This document shows positions 7,463 to 11,878 of a stretch of DNA of 11,878 nucleotides, piece after piece. Source of the stretch: DAOUAJ01 sp034433615 (GTDB lineage Bacteria > Chloroflexota > Anaerolineae > DUEN01); the NCBI GenBank assembly GCA_034433615.1, contig DAOUAJ010000136.1, positions 1 to 11,878 on the forward strand, read 5' to 3'. Under the pieces are notes generated by a model, which was given only the letters and a program-made list of their open reading frames with translations, did not search any database and was not told where the DNA came from. The translations under genes and the position numbers were made by a program. Position 1 is the stretch's first letter, and the number at the start of each line of letters is the position of its first letter.

Positions 7463-7511
7463 CCCCGTCCTCGGGGCGATTTCCCGTGCTGGGACGCCCC
7501 CGGGGACGGGG
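7463..7511. terminator. Strong GC hairpin between convergent genes, possible bidirectional terminator
   Basis: CCCCGTCCTCGGGG (7463-7476) pairs with CCCCGGGGACGGGG (7498-7511), 13 of 14 positions. The pairing extends inward through GCG/CGC, and an inner TCCC/GGGA pair shortens the loop. ATTTT follows at 7520-7524. It lies between the + strand hydrolase gene and the - strand kinase gene, which converge here, so it could end transcription from either side. The lack of an immediate T-run leaves open that it is a repeat element. Confidence 0.45.
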
Positions 7512-7624
7512 GCTGGGAGCATTTTAGGGAAAAGTTAGCGCCATTGGGTGGTGCCTCTGTGCCCGCCCGATGGGGGCGACCACCCTCGTCTGAGGGCTTG
7601 TGGCCCGAATGGGCTAGGTGACGA

Positions 7625-7660
7625 GCCTGCCCCGGACGTCGTGCAGGCCAGGGGGCAGGC
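7625..7660. repeat. Second copy of the repeat core found downstream of flgE
   Basis: Bases 7628-7653 match 2648-2673 at 24 of 26 positions (shared GGACGTC.TGCAGGCCAGGG). Here the core sits in its own hairpin, GCCTGCCCC (7625-7633) with GGGGCAGGC (7652-7660), perfect over 9 bp. Two copies in different intergenic regions 5 kb apart indicate a dispersed element. The rest of the 327-bp gap 7396-7722 holds GTAGGGGC-type GC-rich motifs (near 7392 and 7702) and no gene I can support. Confidence 0.6.
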
Positions 7661-7722
7661 GGAGGGATTGCCCCTACGGTTTCAGCGTTGGATCCCAATG
7701 CGTAGGGGCGGCGCCTGGCGCC

Positions 7723-9138
7723 TTACTCCTTAAAGGCCGGATTGGGAAGCATCGTACCGGCGGATAATACATCGGAAGATGGGAGAGCTGGCAGCGGCAG
7801 TGTGAAGTGGAAGGTGCTCCCCTGGCCGAGCTTGCTCTCCACCCAGATCTGTCCCCCGTGTCCATCCACGATAGCTTTGCTCACAGCAAGCCCTAACCCC
7901 AGTCCTTCGCCACCAGCCGGTGATGTGTTCACCCGATAAAACCGCTCAAAGATGCGCTGCTGATGTTCAGGGGCGATGCCCGGCCCTTCGTCACGGACGC
8001 GAATGTGCGCAAACCTCTTGTGATCCTCCTCTTCCGTGGTTAACGTGACCTCTATCTGGGTTCCCTCAGGCGAATACTTGATGGCGTTGTTGATGAGGTT
8101 TGTCAACACCTGTCGCACGCGAGCCGGATCGGCGCGGGCTGGTAATGGACCGGAGGGCAAATTAGCATGGATCGCGTGTCCCTTCGCGTATCCCTCGTAG
8201 ATCTTGACCATCTCCAGAACGATCTGGGTGAGATCGCACCACTCTAAGCTTAAGCGCAGGTGCCCTTCCTCAATACGGGAGAAGTCCAACAGATCATCTA
8301 CCAACCTGGCTAGATGGCGCGACTCATCATTGATCGCTGTGGCGTAATACAACAGTTCCTCATTGTCGCCCAGAGCGCGCTCCAGAATCTGGCTATAGCC
8401 GCGAATGATGGTCAGCGGTGAGCGAAGTTCGTGCGAGACGTTGGCGATGAACTCTGACTTGAGCTTTTCCAACTGCCTGAATTCGGATATGTCACGCAGC
8501 GTACACAGAAAGGATGGTTCTGCTTCATCTACTAATTGAGAGCACACCATCTCTACCCAGACATGTTGCCCATCTGGCCGATGGAGCAGAACGGTGTGAT
8601 GCTTGTCTCCTGTGCCAGGCCACCCTGGTCTGCCCGGGGCAGGCAAGACTGACCGAACGTCAGGCCGGAGCTGGTTGCCATTGAGAGAGATGGCTGACTG
8701 GAGCGGGCATGCTTCAGAACCGCAAAGAGAAAGATTGCGCTCATCGTGGCAACGCAAAATCTCCGCGCAGGGCGTTCCCAGTGCCTGCTCTGGTGCCCAC
8801 CCAGTGAGGTTTGCGGCTGCAGGATTGAGCATCGTCACCACATATTGAGCATTTAGCACCATAATCCCACTGCTTACGCGATCCACAATGGCCTTGAGAC
8901 GAGTCCGGTCAGCAATCACTTCCTGGTAGTGGTGCATAGCTGACTGGAAGAGGGCAAGCTCCTGGGCTCGTTGATCGAGTTGCATTCTGGAATCGTCAAG
9001 CTGCCTCTCAAGCCGGCGCAGGTGCTGGATGATAAAAGATGCAACGCTCGTGCTCAGGAGCGCCAGAATCGCGGTGATGGTGATCCGTCGGATGGCATCG
9101 AGCCGGCTGTAGCGCGTAAGACGCGATAAATTCATCAT
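7723..9138 (-). CDS. Membrane-anchored PAS-domain sensor histidine kinase
   Basis: This is a two-component sensor kinase that autophosphorylates on His and passes phosphate to a response regulator, none of which is in view. Counting from the ATG at 9138 (471 residues): basic N-terminus, one membrane helix (~19-38, ITAILALLSTSVASFII), coiled-coil linker (~40-80), PAS domain (~80-222, ending CTLRDISEF), HisKA (~225-290; FIANVSHELRSPL, phospho-acceptor His236), and HATPase_c (~335-450). The ATPase has N-box NLINNAIKYSP, G1 DEGPGIA, F-box IFERFYRV and G2 GEGLGLGLA, all intact. The PAS domain carries four cysteines, 124, 130, 139 and 144 (CAEILRC...LCGSEACPL), a possible metal or redox site. The start at 9138 (or 9135) is preferred over 9183 because AGGA at 9146-9143 precedes it and the extra N-terminus is low complexity. 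With a single membrane helix near the N-terminus, the PAS domain is probably cytoplasmic. Confidence 0.93.
   Translation of the reverse strand: MMNLSRLTRYSRLDAIRRITITAILALLSTSVASFIIQHLRRLERQLDDSRMQLDQRAQELALFQSAMHHYQEVIADRTRLKAIVDRVSSGIMVLNAQYVVTMLNPAAANLTGWAPEQALGTPCAEILRCHDERNLSLCGSEACPLQSAISLNGNQLRPDVRSVLPAPGRPGWPGTGDKHHTVLLHRPDGQHVWVEMVCSQLVDEAEPSFLCTLRDISEFRQLEKLKSEFIANVSHELRSPLTIIRGYSQILERALGDNEELLYYATAINDESRHLARLVDDLLDFSRIEEGHLRLSLEWCDLTQIVLEMVKIYEGYAKGHAIHANLPSGPLPARADPARVRQVLTNLINNAIKYSPEGTQIEVTLTTEEEDHKRFAHIRVRDEGPGIAPEHQQRIFERFYRVNTSPAGGEGLGLGLAVSKAIVDGHGGQIWVESKLGQGSTFHFTLPLPALPSSDVLSAGTMLPNPAFKE
8608..8646. repeat. Palindrome-rich Gly/Pro insert within the kinase PAS domain
   Basis: This part of the kinase gene encodes LPAPGRPGWPGTG (residues 165-177). 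It contains CTGCCC-G-GGGCAG (8630-8642) and CCAGG...CCTGG (8615-8628). The composition is unlike the surrounding PAS sequence and resembles the GC-rich intergenic repeats elsewhere in the window. It may be a small in-frame repeat insertion in a PAS loop. Confidence 0.3.
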
Positions 9139-9140
9139 CT

Positions 9141-9152
9141 TGTCCTGAAAAT
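9141..9152. repeat. Third copy of the TGTCCTGAAAAT motif, overlapping the kinase ribosome binding site
   Basis: TGTCCTGAAAAT occurs at 2585-2596 (right after flgE), at 2799-2810, and here. On the - strand this copy reads ATTTTCAGGACA and supplies the AGGA that precedes the kinase start. The rest of the 186-bp gap 9139-9324 has a GGGGTTGGGATGGGGG run on the - strand (9162-9177) and no supported gene. Confidence 0.4.
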
Positions 9153-9324
9153 GGCCCCTGGCCCCCATCCCAACCCCTCTCAAGGGTAGGTTTTTGCAGA
9201 CATATCCGTTCCTGGCTCAAAAGGGGCTGCATAGTGGACGAAGCAACGGGGGTGCTGCGCGTGGCAGGCGAACAGATGGAGCCGCCGTCGGAGTTAGTGA
9301 CGTCCGTGGAGTCGGCGTATCTGC

Positions 9325-10131
9325 TCAGTCTGCCAATACCAGCCCCAGTTCGGCGCAGCGCCGGCGCACGTCCTCTGAAGCTACCAGGGTAATGAAAATC
9401 CCCTGCACCTCCTTGTCCGGATTCTGGAGAGCCATCAATTCCACTTTCATGGCCAGAAGATCTACGTCATCCACTTCAGCGGTGGCCTTGACCTCAAAAA
9501 CGGTGAGCATATCATCCTCGGCGATCAGATCCACTTCCGTCGCAAACCCCGGTTTGAAGACCCGCCCCTCGGGATCCCGCAGTACCTGGCGCAGGCGCAG
9601 GCTCTCTGGTCGAAGGTCCGGGTTCTCCAGCCCGTAGCGCAATGCTTCGGCGAAGAGGTCCTCCAGAGTACATCCCTTCTCCACGCGCAACTCGCCGATC
9701 ACCAGGCGGAGCCACGCTTCCTGGCCCTTCATTTGCTTGAGGACCATTTCCTGACCATGCCGCAACTGAGCGACATCCCGCCTGACCTTGAGTATCTCCT
9801 GATGCTGCAGGACCAGGCGCCGATCCATTTCCTCCCGGAGCAGGGTGAAGTTGCGATCCACCTGTTCAAAGCGCCGGTCCATCTCCTCCCGCAGCAGAGC
9901 GAAGCGTTGATCCATCTCCTCGCGCTGGAGGACGAAGCGCTGCTGCATGTCCTCGCGCAGCAATCGGAGTTCATCCAGCAGGCGCGCAAACTCATCCCGG
10001 CGCGGGAAGCGCTGCGCCAGCATCCCTTCGATGGTCGCCGCGATCTCCGGCTCCTTACGCAACAGCTCCGGCAGAATGCGGATCACATAGTCTCGAATCT
10101 GACTGAGTTCCCGTTCATCCAACATCGGCAT
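9325..10131 (-). CDS. Coiled-coil PD-(D/E)XK nuclease-like protein (DUF3782-like)
   Basis: The 268-residue protein has a helical N-terminus (1-45), a charged coiled coil (~45-135), and a C-terminal domain resembling the PD-(D/E)XK superfamily. The coiled coil contains three near-identical blocks, REEMDQRF (70-77), REEMDRRF (81-88) and REEMDRRL (99-106), spaced 11 and 18 residues. The C-terminal domain has GCTLEDLFAEAL (153-164), then EVD (Asp201), then VFEVKA with Glu213 and Lys215, the D...ExK arrangement of this fold, followed by a helix and the GIFITLVASEDV strand. Such proteins are found in cyanobacteria, archaea and Chloroflexota, usually as multigene families of unknown role. DNA cleavage is plausible from the motif but not shown. 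The start has only a weak upstream GGGA; ATG at 10125 is an alternative. It is read towards the kinase gene but 186 bp away, and divergently from the chemoreceptor gene. Confidence 0.82.
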   Translation of the reverse strand: MPMLDERELSQIRDYVIRILPELLRKEPEIAATIEGMLAQRFPRRDEFARLLDELRLLREDMQQRFVLQREEMDQRFALLREEMDRRFEQVDRNFTLLREEMDRRLVLQHQEILKVRRDVAQLRHGQEMVLKQMKGQEAWLRLVIGELRVEKGCTLEDLFAEALRYGLENPDLRPESLRLRQVLRDPEGRVFKPGFATEVDLIAEDDMLTVFEVKATAEVDDVDLLAMKVELMALQNPDKEVQGIFITLVASEDVRRRCAELGLVLAD

Positions 10132-10240
10132 GTTCGTCGTCCCAGAATTCCAGCAAATTATAGGTCACGTCGGGGAAAAAGACAAACCGTGATCTCCACT
10201 CTGGAATGGGCTTTACGCAGGTTTTACAAACAACGCCCAT
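10115..10240 (-). CDS. Possible small protein with a Cys-x-x-Cys pair, overlapping the nuclease-like gene
   Basis: From the ATG at 10240 the frame encodes 41 residues: MGVVCKTCVKPIP, then a stretch rich in Phe and Trp, ending in an acidic DDEHADVG. The stop overlaps the first codons of the nuclease-like gene by 17 bases in another frame, an arrangement seen in coupled bacterial genes. The single CKTC pair is too little for a zinc ribbon on its own. No Shine-Dalgarno sequence is seen before 10240, and a longer version from 10339 looks less protein-like. I do not recognise a family, and it may be a chance ORF. Confidence 0.25.
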   Translation of the reverse strand: MGVVCKTCVKPIPEWRSRFVFFPDVTYNLLEFWDDEHADVG

Positions 10241-10290
10241 TTCATGACCGAGGAGAGTACAGTAGAGGCTGAGAAACCGCCTTATCAACG

Positions 10291-10310
10291 TGGGATTCTC
10301 GAATCTCCCA
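10291..10310. promoter_or_regulatory. Imperfect palindrome upstream of the chemoreceptor gene
   Basis: TGGGATTCTCGAATCTCCCA is symmetric around ATTCTCGAAT with a 2-base slip (TGGG/CCCA outside, GATTC/GAATC inside). It lies 60 bases before the chemoreceptor start, in the 239-bp divergent gap 10132-10370, where promoters for both directions must lie. I could not pick out convincing -35/-10 or sigma-28 boxes. An operator role is inferred from symmetry alone. Confidence 0.25.
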
Positions 10311-10370
10311 AGAGCTGATCGGGCTACGCCAGATAGCAAGACGATGTCTCAACTTTTCAAGGAGGACGAG

Positions 10371-11878
10371 ATGCTGAAGTTCATTTTCCGACCCGCAACC
10401 TTTTTCATGAACCGTCTCACCTACGCGCGGAAATTGCTGGTGGTGGCGATGGTCTTCTTTGTGTCCATCGCTATTTTCGCCTACCAAGCGGTCACGACGA
10501 CGTGGGCGGGTGTCGAGTTCGCACGCAAGGAACTGCGGGTCAGCGAATATCTACACCCCACGCTGAAACTGCTGCAGCACATGCAGCAGCACCGCGGCGC
10601 TACGAGTGCATTCCTGTCAGGCGATATCAGTTTCAAAGAAATGATACGGCAAAAGCAATCCGAGATCGCCGAGGACATGCGCACCATTGACACGGTGGAT
10701 CAAAAATACGGCGCCGAGCTCGAGAGCCGCGCCGAATGGACCGCCATTAAAACCGAGTGGTCAGCTCTGCAAAGCCAGGTGGAGCGCCTCTCAGCCGGTG
10801 AGAGTTTCGCGCGCCACACGGATCTCATCAAAAGGATCCTTGATTTGCGTATTCGCATCGCGGACGCTTCTAACTTGACTCTCGATCCGGAGCTGGACAC
10901 TTACTACCTTATGTTCGCGGTCGTGGAAGCGTTCCCGAACACTTCCGAGTACCTGGGCCAGGCCAGGGGGGTTGGCTCAGGCGCGCTAGCTGGCGGAACT
11001 GTCGCTGAGGAGAAAGACCGGCTGATGATGCTTCACAGTATGGTCCAATCATACGCCCGTAGAGCGGAGGCAGGTCTGGACAGAGCCTTTGGCTATAACC
11101 CAACCCTGCGCAGCCGCGTGGAAGCATTCTATAAGGAGGCACAGAACCAAAGGCAGACTTTTCTGACTCTCCTCGAAAAAGAAGTGGTTGGCACTCAGAC
11201 CCCAGCGGTGACAGCGGGGGAGTATTTCGCCGCGGCGACCAAAGCGGTGGATGCCGAGTTGGCGCTGGCAGACAGACTGGCGATGGCTCTGGACGAGTTG
11301 CTGATGGCGCGCGTCCATCGGCTCAGTGGGCAACTGGTCGTTACCCTGGCGCTGGCTTTCGTCCCGGCGGCTCTGGCGCTCTGGCTGTTTGTCGGCTTTG
11401 CGCTTGCTGCCACCGAGGCGCTGCGGAGCGTGGTCGCTGCAGCCAGGCAAATCGCTGAGACCGACCTGGCGAACCTGGCGGCTGCGACCACTGCCATGGC
11501 TGACTATGACCTGAGTCGGTCTGTCATCATCCAGACCCAGACTTTTGCAGTCAAGTCGAGGGATGAGATAGGTGACCTGGCTCAAGCCTTCAATCAGATG
11601 ATTTTCCGCTTGCAAGAGACCGGAAGTGCCTTTGCGCAGATGATCGCCAACCTGCGCGGGCTGGTTGCCCGGGTCCGGGAGAATGCAGCGCAAGTGGCGT
11701 CGGCCAGTGCGCAGATCAGCGCAGCGGCGGAACAGTCAGCACAGGCGACGCAGCAGGTGGCGGCCACCATCCAGCAGGTGGCGCAAGGGACGGCACAACA
11801 GACACAGTCCATTACCCAGGCGGTGGCCCGGGTGGAGCAGATGACCCAGGCGGTGGACGGCATTGCTCGCGGTGCGCA
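10371..11878 (+). CDS. Methyl-accepting chemotaxis protein (3' end outside window)
   Basis: This is a transmembrane chemoreceptor that would signal through CheW/CheA to the flagellar motor. The ATG at 10371 is preceded by AAGGAGG (10359-10365), and 502 codons stay open to the window edge. TM1 is at ~22-40 (LLVVAMVFFVSIAIFAY). An all-helical external sensor spans ~45-320; QQHRGATSAFLSGD (72-85) recalls NIT-type sensors, and SNLTLDPELDTYYLMF (167-182) is a motif common in this class of receptor. TM2 is at ~323-345 (VVTLALAFVPAALALWLFVG). The HAMP region follows (~346-420), including SRDEIGDLAQAFNQM (396-410). After it the Ala/Gln-rich heptads of the signalling domain begin (ASAQISAAAEQSAQATQQVAATIQQVAQGT). 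The conserved hairpin tip that binds CheA/CheW would lie beyond the window. The ligand cannot be read from sequence. The gene suits a motile cell and is transcribed away from the nuclease-like gene. Confidence 0.92.
   Translation, partial: MLKFIFRPATFFMNRLTYARKLLVVAMVFFVSIAIFAYQAVTTTWAGVEFARKELRVSEYLHPTLKLLQHMQQHRGATSAFLSGDISFKEMIRQKQSEIAEDMRTIDTVDQKYGAELESRAEWTAIKTEWSALQSQVERLSAGESFARHTDLIKRILDLRIRIADASNLTLDPELDTYYLMFAVVEAFPNTSEYLGQARGVGSGALAGGTVAEEKDRLMMLHSMVQSYARRAEAGLDRAFGYNPTLRSRVEAFYKEAQNQRQTFLTLLEKEVVGTQTPAVTAGEYFAAATKAVDAELALADRLAMALDELLMARVHRLSGQLVVTLALAFVPAALALWLFVGFALAATEALRSVVAAARQIAETDLANLAAATTAMADYDLSRSVIIQTQTFAVKSRDEIGDLAQAFNQMIFRLQETGSAFAQMIANLRGLVARVRENAAQVASASAQISAAAEQSAQATQQVAATIQQVAQGTAQQTQSITQAVARVEQMTQAVDGIARGA

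Noticed and set aside
7396..7722. A gene in the 327-bp gap after the hydrolase
   Set aside because: Frames here (for example 7548-7733 + and 7441-7698 -) are Pro/Arg/Gly-rich translations of repeats without start signals or motifs.
9234..9392. Short + strand frame from GTG 9234, about 52 residues (VDEATGVLRVAGEQMEPPSE)
   Set aside because: It reads somewhat like protein and stays open upstream, but it has no ribosome binding site or known motif, and its second half overlaps the end of the nuclease-like gene in antisense. At most it is an unrecognised remnant.
9733..10272. 179-codon + strand frame opposite the nuclease-like gene
   Set aside because: The apparent repeats (HLLPQQSEALIHLL) are only the antisense image of the REEMD coiled-coil repeats on the - strand.
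11049..11693. 214-codon open frame on the - strand inside the chemoreceptor gene
   Set aside because: It is antisense to a clear chemoreceptor reading frame; its Gln/Arg/Ser-rich translation has no domain pattern, and GC-rich coding DNA commonly leaves the opposite strand open.

Overview
The window is GC-rich bacterial chromosomal DNA. It carries part of a Firmicutes-type flagellar operon (fliK end, flgD, a small flagellar operon protein, flgE) in the usual order. Proline/threonine-rich linkers of the PTATPT type in a very large secreted protein, a DUF5107 domain, a DUF3782-like nuclease and GTCATTCTGAGC-type intergenic hairpins together suggest a motile member of the Chloroflexota (Anaerolineae or a relative). 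That placement is an inference from protein style and cannot be proven from this window.

Layout. Positions 1-2582 (+) hold the flagellar genes: the hook-length control protein C-terminus, the hook cap scaffold FlgD, the TIGR02530-type flagellar operon protein, and the hook protein FlgE. Positions 2583-2997 are a 415-bp gene-free stretch packed with nested palindromes, a long hairpin, a direct repeat and two short operator-like palindromes. Positions 2998-7395 (+) encode one 1465-residue secreted protein: signal peptide, two tandem glycoside-hydrolase-like (clan GH-A type) modules, a DUF5107 domain and a C-terminal beta-rich domain, joined by Pro/Thr linkers. Positions 7396-7722 are a convergent intergenic region with strong hairpins and a second copy of a repeat core. 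Positions 7723-9138 (-) encode a membrane-anchored PAS histidine kinase with no response regulator in view. Positions 9325-10131 (-) encode a coiled-coil PD-(D/E)XK nuclease-like protein, with a doubtful small Cys-pair ORF overlapping its start. Positions 10371 to the end (+) are a methyl-accepting chemotaxis protein, cut by the window edge.

How the genes fit together. The flagellar genes and the chemoreceptor belong to motility and its sensory control. The large enzyme is probably exported to attack a polysaccharide. It may have been placed behind flgE by rearrangement, because flbD/motA/motB, which commonly follow flgE in this operon type, are absent and a repeat-rich junction lies between. 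The kinase and nuclease-like genes look like independent transcription units. I see no tRNA, rRNA, CRISPR array, transposase or phage gene. No single complete new system is evident. The least explained items are the tandem-duplicated hydrolase/DUF5107 protein, the structured repeats at its upstream junction, and the coiled-coil nuclease-like protein.
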